A stretch of 64,000 bases of DNA from Agapanthus africanus (lineage: Eukaryota > Streptophyta > Magnoliopsida > Asparagales > Amaryllidaceae), in the NCBI GenBank assembly GCA_030015575.1, contig JASDDO010000019.1, positions 515,564,986 to 515,628,985 of the forward strand. The letters are read 5' to 3'. Positions 1-10,069 of the stretch are shown piece by piece; positions within the stretch are counted from its first letter, which is position 1; every line of letters begins with the position of its first letter. Made by a program: the position numbers and the translations under genes. The notes beneath the pieces were generated by a model. The model worked only from the letters and a program-made list of their open reading frames with translations. It was not told the DNA's origin and ran no database searches.

Positions 1-850
1 AGGTCCCTAGTCGCAGGACTATCGAGACAGGGCATCGATACTCCGGAGTAGACTGGCGCATGCGCTTCTCATCCCAGAGTGGGAGATGGTCTGTCCCACA
101 GCCATCAGTACGTCGTACTGGAGATAGTATGCAGGTGCTCGTTAGGTTACGAGTACACTGGACAGGACTCGTCGGGAACTGACTGGTTGCTATTATACCT
201 ATCGTCAGTTATCAGTTCCCAGGTGACATGAGTACAGCTTAGTACGCTGACTTGACACTGTCACTTCGCCTCGAGTGTGTTCCCACTGTACTTTGGTTAC
301 TACCCTACCACGGCTCAAAGGAGTCAGGCAAACAGGTAGTAGTTGGGTGCAGTCCCGAAGCACTTGGAGGCAGTGACGGTTTGACAGGATTCGTCTCTCC
401 CGGTATTGGGGGTTGACATCACGCTGTGTCTAGGAGAGCCATTACACGAGTAGTCCCTGGCCAGGTCAAGCGAGATATACTGGTAGGCTTCCAGTGCTAC
501 CTCAGGATGTATTGGGCTTCACTCCGACACGACTTGTACCGCTATTAGGGGACTGACGTTTACCGCCCCCTAGGCCCGCCATGCGATGTATCAGACGAAC
601 AGACCGGACTGTACGGAGATTGTCACATTCAGGCTCTGTAGGAGTTCAGATGGGTTTCACCTCGTCAGTCTTCTTGTCGGCATCTACCTGGGGACCGTTA
701 CGCACAGGTAGTGCCGCTTGCGGTCTGTGGTTAAACCCACTGCCAGCGTAGTGTCGAGTCTTTAGAGTCCCACACAGAAAGCTATTCGCCTTTAGGCAAA
801 AGAGTAGAGGTCGCATGGTTTTGCGACAGGGTCCGGTCACATCCGTGCAC
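1..850 (+). repeat. Copia element E, 5' LTR (subfamily IV), left part
   Basis: The stretch matches, with divergence, the reverse complement of the LTR at 57874-60125. Shared landmarks in order are AGGTCCCTAGTCG, GGGCATCGATACTCC, the CCCGGTATTGGGGGTTGA block, the ATGCGATGTATCAGACGAACAGAC block and CGAGTCTTTAGAGTCC. About the first 290 bases of the LTR lie off the left edge. It is interrupted at 850 by a subfamily III LTR fragment and resumes at 2543. I take it as the 5' LTR of an element whose pol end and 3' LTR lie at 26835-27708; that link is inference. No gene is seen. Confidence 0.7.
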
Positions 851-2537
851 TTGTTTAGTTATATGTATGCCCTAGAGGCCATTACTATACATAGGATGTA
901 TATTGTAGTGGATGCTGGGACATATATAGGGAGGACTTTCTTGCTCGACATGATAGTATGCTATCTGGTTGATCTTTACCTTAACGTGTACACTCATTGT
1001 CTCTCTATTACATGTTGGTAAAGCCCTTAGGATGTGTACTTGACTATCTGGACTATGATGAGGATCATACTAGTGGGGACATGGTAGTCCATAAGTACAT
1101 CCTTCAAAGTCCCTAGTCGTGGGTGTATCGAGACGGGGCATCGATATACCAGAGTAGACTAGCGTATACCTTCTCGACCCATACAGATGGGCGATGGATG
1201 ATCCCATATCCATTGGTGTTTGACATCAGAGATGATATACGGGTGCTCAGTAGAGACTGGGTACACTGGACGGACTCGCCGAGAACTCCCAGATGGTATT
1301 ATACCTAACGTCAGATGGCAGTTCTCTGGTGACACTGGTACAGAGTAGTCTGTTGACCCGAGATCGTCATAGAGTCTTGTGTGGTTCCCACTGTGCTTTG
1401 ATTTCCATCTTACCACGTCCAAGAGGGCGTGCAAAACGGTGGTTTTTGGGTACAGTCCCGAGTCACATGGAGGCAATGAGCGATAGGAGGGGATTCGTCT
1501 CTCCCGGTATAGGGGGTTGATGTTGCGCTGTGTTCGATTGGCTATAACAGGAAATCCCTGGCCAGGGTTGCTGAGATTTACTGGTAAGTGTTACCAGTAG
1601 TTTCTCGAATTGTTATAGACCTCATATCGACACGACTTATCGAGCTATTGGGGTCTGACGTTTACCACCCCTAGGCAAGATATGCGACATATCAGACGAT
1701 CAGACCAGACTGTACGGTAGTGTTACTGGTTGGATTCACAGGAGTGTGAGCGGGCTTGCTCGTCGATCTTCTGATCGCTCAATACCCGGGTGGCCGTTAC
1801 GTTTAGCAGACCGCTTGCGGCTTGTGGATGTTTGATATGATCATCATCCGTTGCCGGCGTATTGACGAGTCTTTAGAGTCCTACACAGAGGTTTCCTGGC
1901 TCAAGCGAAACGAAATAGGAGCGCATATGAGATATGTGCGGGACCGAGAATGATATCAGTATGTGATACTGTATTCGATTCTCGCGATATGTGACATTGA
2001 TCGGTTATATGCGATATAGCCGGCATATCGGATCAAGTGTTGATTCGATAAGTTGTTGCTGTTGATATTAGTCGGTTATATGCGATATGACCGGATCATT
2101 AAATCAAGTGTTGATTTAATGATTTAATGCATAATTATATATTTGATATATTACTTTGCATTAACTAGTATCGGTTCACTTAAGATGGATTTTCTCACTC
2201 GCATGTGCACATTGTATATGTGATATATTTTTATGCACTTGGATGTATCATGTTTGATGATGCAATAATGCTAGGGTTTGTGTAAAGAGTTAAACCTTAG
2301 TTAAGTAAATGGTTAAGGTTTTCTTTTATTCATTCATTTATTTTTTAATTTGGATTAAAAGAAATGAAATGAGAAAAGAAAAACAAAAGGGTTTCATTCT
2401 TTCATGAAGCTTGTTGAAGCTTCATGAAGCTTTGACCAAAGAAACCCTTTTGTCTTCATCTCATTAACCTTAACCATTCATTGAACTATAGTTAGCTCTC
2501 TACACTTTACCATGGTTACAATTATGATAAGAACTTG
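851..2537 (+). mobile_element. Fragment of a subfamily III Copia LTR inserted in the E LTR
   Basis: It starts with the TGTTTAGTTATATG form of the subfamily III LTR terminus. It then follows the LTRs at 28229 and 54452 through CCCTAGAGGCCATTACT, GGCGATGGATGATCCC, GCTCAATACCCGGGTGGC and the paired palindromes at about 2001-2125. It ends near the GATAAG of the ATATGATAAG motif, about 550 bp short of a full LTR. TGCAC occurs on both sides (846-850 and 2538-2542), and the two E flanks are contiguous with the subfamily IV LTR. This suits insertion into the E LTR followed by loss of the rest. A chimeric LTR is the alternative. Confidence 0.65.
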
Positions 2538-2542
2538 TGCAC

Positions 2543-3470
2543 GTACAGTGTCCGGACAGTTAACACTAGCGGGCTTTGGTTTAAGCCAGATCCTAGTGTA
2601 CGTTTTGGGATTGGTTTTATCCAGTATGTATTCGTGTTCCTCGGAACGCGGATGCGGGTGTGTATGCACAGTTGACGGAGAGACAGAGGCAGAGGATTCT
2701 CATTAGGGTTGTTGACCGTTGACTGTTGACTATTGACTTTTTGCTCAACCCTAATGAGAATATGATATATATATAATTAGCAATAATATTAATTAAGTAT
2801 TATAGTGACATGGTTGTTGAGGGGTTGACTTTGTTGACCGGTTGACTAAGTTGGACTAGTTGACCATCATCATCACAATGGTTGTCATTTTCATGCAAAG
2901 ACTTTTGCTTGCTTGTTGTGGTTTGCAAAATGAGTGCATGGAAATGATATTTCCTTTGACATGATATGAACCATCACATAATAATACTTGATTAACATTA
3001 TGGCTCATGATGCTTTTGGATTATGAGAGGGTGAAAGAGAAAAGAGAGGCTCATTCTTTCATGATCTTTCTCTCTCTTGGTTTTGAGCTCTCCCATTCTC
3101 TTGCTCTCACCCTCTTCCTCTTGCTCTCTCTCTTGTCTATGGTTCACTTGTCTCATGTGTTGAGAAGCAAGAACCATAGAGAAAATCCCATCACACTCTC
3201 CTCTACTCACTCTAGTTCACAAGGTTTAGCAAACCAAGTGAACTAGTTTCTTCAAAGTTCGAAGAAGAAGCCAAAGGTAGAAGCTTTCGGGTGGATCGAT
3301 CCTCGGTGCAAGGAGACGACGGGGTGAAGCCAATCCGTACACCATCAAGAGATGAAGAAGAAGGAGTTCAAGAAAGAAAGGTATAACCCCCTAACCGAGT
3401 AGTTAACAACTCGTAGTTAGGTTGTTAGGTAGATAGTTTAACAAAGATCCGGTTTTGAGTCCATGTTACC
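2543..3470 (+). repeat. Copia element E, 5' LTR, right part; hairpin-rich
   Basis: The GGGCTTTGGTTTAAGCC hairpin and the GATGCGGGTGTGTATGCACA block recur in reverse in the LTR of F at about 58780-58885. Strong inverted repeats follow: 2696-2711 with 2746-2761 (16 bp perfect), 3137-3145 with 3171-3179 (9 bp), and 3212-3220 with 3238-3246, the last enclosing a second 5 bp stem. Eight TTGAC cores lie at 2712-2864. The end point is approximate because no clear CA terminus plus primer-binding site could be placed. Confidence 0.6.
2712..2864 (+). promoter_or_regulatory. Cluster of eight W-box-like TTGAC cores in the E LTR
   Basis: TTGAC occurs at 2712, 2719, 2726 and 2733, a strict 7-base spacing inside the loop of a 16 bp inverted repeat. 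It occurs again at 2825, 2834, 2842 and 2860. TTGAC(C/T) is the core bound by plant WRKY factors, and W-boxes occur in stress-responsive plant retrotransposon LTRs. A role in driving this LTR is inference. Confidence 0.45.
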
Positions 3471-4369
3471 GCCTCTAGAAAATCGTTTTTCACCAAATTC
3501 CGCATGCCCGAAAGTACCGGGAGAGGTAGCATGGACTTACATCAGATGCACCTGATATTGCTGTCAGGCACACCCGTTGCCCTTGACAGATGTTTTCGTG
3601 CACACCCATTGCATTTAGATTTTGTTTTTGTGCACATGTATGGCACGTTCATTGATTTTGATTTCCGTGCGCACCTGACGCACGTAGCATTCTTATACAT
3701 TTTTGGGGATTGATTTTCCTTTGAGCAGATGTTATTTGATATTTACTATTTGGTATAGTAGCTAAGCAGCACTAGTCAGAGGATGGTACCTGAATATATT
3801 TTTGCATGCATTGATAGTTATCGAAAGGATTTCCAAAAAGGTGCTGTAGTCTCAGCATTTACCTACGTGTCCGAGATGACACAAAATATTTTACAAAGGA
3901 AACCCTTCTAAATTATTTTTCCAAACGGTGGGACGTATGTTAAGCAAAAGATATATATATGTATATAGAATTATTTTCTTACAATAGACGTCCGCTACTT
4001 ATGTTGTGATACATGCATCGCACAGCAATTTGAAAAAGAGTTTGGCATGCATTTCTTTCAGATATTTTGACGGAATTTTGACGATGCGTACTATGTTCAT
4101 GTTATAGTTTTGATGTATATCATGCTGGATTTCGTATTGATGTTGACATTTGTGTCTTCACCATAATTCCGATGATTGCGGGATACTTGACGGAGTTTTG
4201 ATTTTTAGAGTTATACACTCTTTTTAATGCGCATGCCTTGCGCTACGATATGTTTTACGTATTTATGATTTCGGAGCCCTGGCTACTTGATTGTTTTGCT
4301 GAAATGTTTTAGTATTTGGGGGAGTTTTAATTTAAATTCGGGGACCGAATTTCTTTAAGAAGGGAAGAT
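3471..4369 (+). other. Unassigned stretch before the gypsy LTR
   Basis: No gene or credible reading frame is seen. The left end (CCGCCTCTAGAAAATCG) weakly resembles the start of the A leader near 7940, so it may be the beginning of the E leader. A run of short hairpins sits at about 3568-3684. The right end carries the 3' terminus of a gypsy element. The junction between these sources cannot be placed by eye. Confidence 0.4.
4337..4369 (+). other. Ty3/gypsy pol end and polypurine tract
   Basis: TTCGGGGACCGAATTT, then TTTAAGAAGGGAAGAT, closely resembles the end of pol and the polypurine tract in Tekay/Del-type chromoviruses. There pol ends in a run like FxDxxxLRRE directly before an LTR starting TGTAACG. 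Here TTTAACG follows. Upstream I cannot recognise gypsy pol, so the body is decayed, replaced or truncated. Confidence 0.6.
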
Positions 4370-5660
4370 TTTAACGTTTTGAAAAAAAATCATTTAGGTG
4401 AAATTTCGAAGAATCGGTAAAATAACGGGTGTTTTCCGTAAAAATCAAGATATAATTATCTTTCATCATAAATTTAAATATACCTATTCTAGCTATGTAA
4501 TTGCTAGTATTTGGTGTTTAATGAGTCGCTTATAAAATTTCTAGTTGACTGAAATATTTTCCGAAATTAATTATTTTAAATATTATTTTAAGCCTTCACT
4601 ACTGCATTTAGTTAGGGATAATTACAAATTGGAATGGGTTAATACAAATTTTGTGCATCATGACACATTAAACCAAAATGTAACATGTTTTTTTTGAAAT
4701 GAAAAGAAATTATTAAGATGGTTCTCAAAATATGATAAAAAAAGGCTTAAATAGTGAAATTAATGTAAATGGAAATTGGGGTATTGTATTTATCTTTTTT
4801 TTCCCTCACCCACACCCTCTCTCCTCCCCCCCAAGGCATTAGCTGAGCCTTCCCTTGACAGCCCCCCCTTCTCCCTCTTTTCCTTGCAACAAACAAACAA
4901 AATAAAAGAAAAGAATTAAGAAGTAATAATTAATGGAGGTATAGGTAATTGTTGACTTGTGGTTTTTTCCTAAGACAACACATTCTCTCTCCCTCTCTTT
5001 CCCTCTTGCACATTTGGCCGAGCCCGCCTCCTTGGTAGCCCCTCTCACTTCTCATCACAAATCCATCTCAAAAATTCTCACAAATCCATAAAAAAACATC
5101 ACAAATCCTTAATATAATCCCTACCCATTTTTACTTGGCTATTCCAGTATAGATCTAGGGAACAAGATGGCAATTTAAGAGGCCAGATCGCAAGTTTGAT
5201 CTATGAGTTGTGAGGTATAAATCTTGACCCTTTTGTTAAATTGTTTGTTATTACTTCAATTCAACTAAATTAGATGTTTAATTATGGAATTAATTGCAAG
5301 GTTTAACCTTCAAGAGAAGGGTTTCAAAATTCAAGTTAGGGTTTTACTACATCATTAAGGTTACAACGTATGGTTTAATATCTTAATTTATGCAAATGTA
5401 GTCTAGTTGTTAAATTGTAAATTTGATACAATTAAATTGTCCAAATTGCTTAAATTGCAAACTAGGTTTTTAGAATTTAATTGCAAATGAGAGATTAAAA
5501 TCTAGTTAGGGTTTTCATGACATTATTAAAATTATAATTGGTAGTTTACCACCTTAGATCATGCAAAAACTAGTCTAGTTGTTGATTTGTATACTGTTAC
5601 TTTGAAAATTGTTAAAATTGGATAATTTTGCAAACTAGAATTTTGGGATTAATGTAAATG

Positions 5661-7855
5661 TGTTAGTTATATATATACCCTAGAGGCCATTGTTGTACAT
5701 ATGATATATATTATAGTGTATGCTTGGATATGTATAGAGAGAGAGGACTTTCTTGCTCAACATGATAGTATGCTATTTGGTTTCACTTTGTCTTAACATG
5801 TTGACTTATATTAGTTCACTGTCTTGCTCTTACATGTTGATAAAGCCCTTAGGATATGTACTCGACTACTGGGACTATGATGAGATCATACTAGTGGGGC
5901 CACGGTAGTCTATGAGTACATCCTATAATTGTTCCTAGTCGAGGGTGTATTGAGACAGGGCATCGATACACCAGTGTAGACTAGCGTATACGCATCTTGA
6001 CCCATATGATAGGCGACGGATGATCCCATATCCATCGGTGTTTGACATCAAAGATGGTGTATGGGTGCTCAGTGGAGACTGGGTACACTGAACGGACTCG
6101 CCGAGAACTCCCAGATGGTATTATACCTCACGTCAGATGGCAGTTCTCTGGTGACACTGGTACGGGGTAGTCTGTAGACCCAAGATCGTCATAGAGTCTT
6201 GTGTGATTCCCACTGTGCTTTGATTTCCACCTTACCACGTCTAAGAGGGCGTGCAAAACGTTGGCTTTTAGGTACAGTCCCGAATCACATGGAGGCAATG
6301 AGCGATAGGAGGGGTTTCGTCTCTCCCGGTAGAGGGAGTTGATGTTGTGCTGTGTTCGATTGGCTATAACTGGAAGTCCCTGGCCATGGATGATATAGAG
6401 TGCTACTGGTAAGTGTTATCAGTAGTTTCTCGACCTGTTATGAGCCTCACATCGACACGACTTATCGGTTACTGGGGTCTAACGTATACCGCCCCTAGAC
6501 TAGATATCCGACATATCAGACGAAGAGACCGAACTGTACGGTAGTGTTACTGATCGGATTCACAGGAGAATGTACAGGCTTGCTTGTTGATCTTCTGATC
6601 GTTCAATACCTGGGTGGCTGTTACGTTTAGCTGACCGCTTGCAGCTTGTGGGTGTTTGATGTGAACATCACCCACTGCCGGCGTATTGACGATTCTTTAG
6701 AGTCCTACACAGAGGTTTCTTGGCTCAGGAAAAATGGAATAGGAGCACATATGTGATATTTACGGGATCAAGAATATTACGATATGAGATACCATATTCT
6801 ATTCTCGCGATATATGATATAGCCGAGTCATCGGATCAAGTGTTGATTCGATGAATCGGTACATGTTATATTAGTCGGTTATATGCAATATAGCCGGATT
6901 GTCGGATCAAGTGTTGATTCGATAATTTAATGTATAATTATATATGTGATATATTACATTACATTAACTAATATTGGCTCGCTTTATTGATTCATTTTCT
7001 CACCGGATAATACATTGATATATATGTGATATATGTTAATTATATTTTTTCTTTTGTTATAAAAATATATTATATGTGTGATATATAATATTTTAACAAG
7101 TTATGATTACTAATGCAACATGATTTGTGGAGATTAAACATGGTTAGGGTTTGATTTGGGTTAGCATTTTCTTGAAGCTTCTAGAAGCTTTTGTTTTGTT
7201 TTAAGATAAGATATTTTGTGTTGATATTTTGGAGATATTATTTAACCCAATCCAAACCCTTAACCCTAGTGAATTCTCTACATGAGTTAATACTTTATAT
7301 TATTAACTCAAGGTTGTTTTGTAACCATAGTAATAGATTTCATTATTCATCACAAAAGACTTCATCTTCTTCTTCCTCCTTGAAAAGCTCATTAGCTTTT
7401 GGTTTTGTGATGATTTAGTGTGAGAAATTAAAAATAAAAGAGAGGTAAATTCCTACTTCATCATCCTCATCTATTCTAACCACTTAGATTAGGGTGTTCA
7501 TTTTTCTAATACTTGATTAGAGAAGTGAGAGCTTGAGTTAAAGATTCTTCAAGGTAGATCATCTTCGAAAAGGAAGACTTCAAGCAAACATGGATCATTT
7601 GGGTTGTGGAGCCTCTCTAGAGTCCGGAAGTTCATGGATCGCGGCGAAGGGACTACTACTCGGAGCTTATGAAACGAAGGAGCGGACTACAAAGGTTGTA
7701 ATCCCTTTCCTTTAGTTGTAAAGATGTTTACATGCTTTGTTAACCCTAATTATCTGGTAAAGATCCTCGCTTTAGGTTGTTCGGCACTTCTAAATTTTAA
7801 ATTTGGCATGGTTGATGCCTTATAGACCCTTGTGATAGTACCTAGTAACTCTACA
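5661..7855 (+). repeat. Element A 5' LTR
   Basis: 2195 bp, matching 13146-15337 end to end. It carries two palindromic modules (about 6811-6846 and 6875-6928), a perfect AAGCTTCTAGAAGCTT palindrome near 7174, and an 8 bp hairpin (7284-7291 with 7302-7309). Confidence 0.95.
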
Positions 7856-7879
7856 GTGGTATTAAAGCCTAGCTAGAGC
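7856..7879 (+). other. Element A primer-binding site
   Basis: GTGGTATTAAAGCCTAGC directly follows the LTR. It is a variant of TGGTATCAGAGC, the complement of the initiator tRNA-Met 3' end used by most plant Copia elements. Confidence 0.8.
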
Positions 7880-8763
7880 ATTAGGCGACGTGTAGACGAA
7901 GTTAAAAGTCCGATCGAACCCCGAAACGTCGAATTTGACCGCTTCTCTAGAAATTTTTTAAAAAGATGGTTTTTTCCCTATTAAAAATACTCAAAAAATA
8001 AGCAGGTAATTTTATGGATAACAGAGAAATACGAGCCCCTAATACCTTAAAGTCGCCACGGAACCGCGGCCATAACAGGCTTTTAGCGGCGGTTCCGCGG
8101 CCGTACTTGGGTATTAGGGTTAGTTGTTTCTGCAGTACATCCGTAGGTATTACTATATGCTTTTAGGAATTTTTAATATTACTTAAGTGTTGAGTTTTCT
8201 GGAGATCTTTGGAATTTGTTGATTCGATCGGAAATTTTAACATTGTTTAGTTTTTTCCGGATAATTTAGAACGTGTTAAAATGTTCGAACGGATATCAAT
8301 AACTCACTTTTTCCCGACACGAAAAACTTTCATGTGTTGAATTTTTTCTTGATTTTGAATCTTTCGGAAAAACATGCAAGCATATCTGTGGACCCTCTAG
8401 AAGAACGTAACCTTAACTCGATTATATGAACGTCAAAACTGCCACTGAACCCTAGGGTTTGTGGTAGTTTAGCGTTGCCACATGTGAGGCGTTGGTTTGA
8501 CCTTTCTACGGCTGGTTCATTGGGGCTGTGACATGTTCTGGGATTTTTGAACTACGCTCAAGTGTTGAGCTATCTAGGAAATCTTGGGTGTTTGATTGTT
8601 CGATCGGAAAGTTTAATTTTTTCTATTTATCTGGAATGTGATACAATATGTGGAATTCATATAGTTAGGCATGAAATACGAAGTATGTGATATTTCGGAT
8701 TTAAGATGTCTAAAGTGATTGTGGATTCCAAATGTTGTAGTTGTACACTTTCTTTTCTGTGAC

Positions 8764-8841
8764 CGTAAGCGTAGTATGTGGTGTATCGCCGGCTTCGTTG
8801 CTATACATCAACGACAATCGGGATACGCATACTTGCTTACG
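8764..8841 (+). other. Leader long hairpin, element A
   Basis: Stems from outside in: CGTAAGC (8764) with GCTTACG (8835), GTATG (8774) with CATAC (8828), GTATC (8783) with GATAC (8822), CGTTG (8796) with CAACG (8809). In B, C and D the second stem is ATATG with CATAT, a change on both arms. Confidence 0.75.
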
Positions 8842-9489
8842 TTGATGATATGAGATATTATATGTTGCTGTGATATGTTATATTGGATCGTCACGTTCTG
8901 AATAGCCAAGGGTTTTATGTGAGATCAGGCTTTTTATTTTCATTCATGTAAAATTCATTTGTATGTAATATTCTTTTATTGGGGTACTTCCGGGTTGAGG
9001 ATAATGTCATCATTGTATATTATTTAATTTTCCGCATTAGGTAGACCCAAGGAGGGGAGCATAAGTAACCGAGTTCTAGGGTCCAGTGGGAAGCCATCTC
9101 GAGGAGTCGAGACCGGGTCTCCTAACTCTAGAATTGACAGTGTTGCTTGCCGCTCTCATAGGGGTCTATGGATGTGGGTTTAGCTATTCATCGTGACCGT
9201 GGAATCCGTGTTTTATACAGGCTCGATATAAAACATGGACGTCCTAGTATATCCAATATTTCATATGTTATCTTCTGCTGCAATGTTCTATGATGAGATC
9301 ATATTACTGCCTGAAACGAATGCTTATACTATATATATGATATATAAATATTACAGCTTTCGTTTCTTCTGTGACGCTTAGGAAGCATAACTGATGGGAT
9401 TTATTAATGAGATTAATAAAAGAAAAGAAACCTAAAAAATGTTGTAGAATCAAAACTTTATAAAAAGGGTAGCTACAGTCTTGCTTTGC

Positions 9490-9720
9490 ACAGCGGTATA
9501 TATGATATACCCTGCACCTTATTCGATGAGGAAAGAGCCGAGATCCCTTCACCGGGAGTGACCTCTTTAGCAGAACTGGCAGATGATACAAACTCACGGT
9601 TTAGTTTTTGATTGCTTCTATAGTTCTTGCTTTGCACAGCGGTATTTGTGAAATATCCTGCACCTTATTCGATGAGGAAAGAGCCGAGATCCCTTCACCG
9701 GGAGTGACCTCTTTAGCGAA
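9490..9720 (+). other. Leader tandem hairpin modules, element A
   Basis: There are two copies about 146 bp apart. Each has a small hairpin (GGTATA with TATACC at 9495-9511; GGTATTT with AAATATC in the second). A second hairpin follows, AAAGAG with CTCTTT around TCCC-TTCACC-GGGA (9532-9568 and 9678-9714). The same pair occurs in B, C and D with two-sided substitutions. Confidence 0.8.
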
Positions 9721-9857
9721 ACTAGAAAAGCCTCAAAAACACTCATTTTCAAAAATCACTAGTTTCTACAACGATATCAAGTTCATTACGCTCATGGTTT
9801 TCTGAAAAACCTACGTAGCCCTCCGTCATTTCAGATAAGTACTACTTAGTATTCGTG

Positions 9858-10069
9858 CTACGTTTGTTGATTATGTTAAGGCGTAGTGTGCGGTAGCTAA
9901 TTAGTGCTTATCTGTTAAAACATGAGATGTGGTTGGATTATGGCAGTTGTACGACTTTGTTGACTATGTTAAGGGTCGTACAGGTGGGTTTAATTCAATC
10001 GAGAAATGACGGGTTGAACATGGCTAGCAATTATGATTTGTAGACTATGTTAAAGTCATTAGTTGCTAG
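9858..10069 (+). other. Leader triple hairpin array, element A
   Basis: Hairpin 1 is CTACG (9858) with CGTAG (9882). Hairpin 2 is GTACGAC (9949) with GTCGTAC (9975). Hairpin 3 is CTAGCAA (10024) with TTGCTAG (10063), plus ATGAT (10033) with GTCAT (10055). Hairpins 1 and 2 have TTTG then a short second stem of the type TTGAC-TAT-GTTAA at the tip; hairpin 3 has a variant. Confidence 0.85.

Noticed and set aside
9481-9720. CRISPR-like direct repeats in the leader
   Set aside because: Only two long diverged copies about 146 bp apart; they fold as hairpins and lie in a plant retrotransposon.
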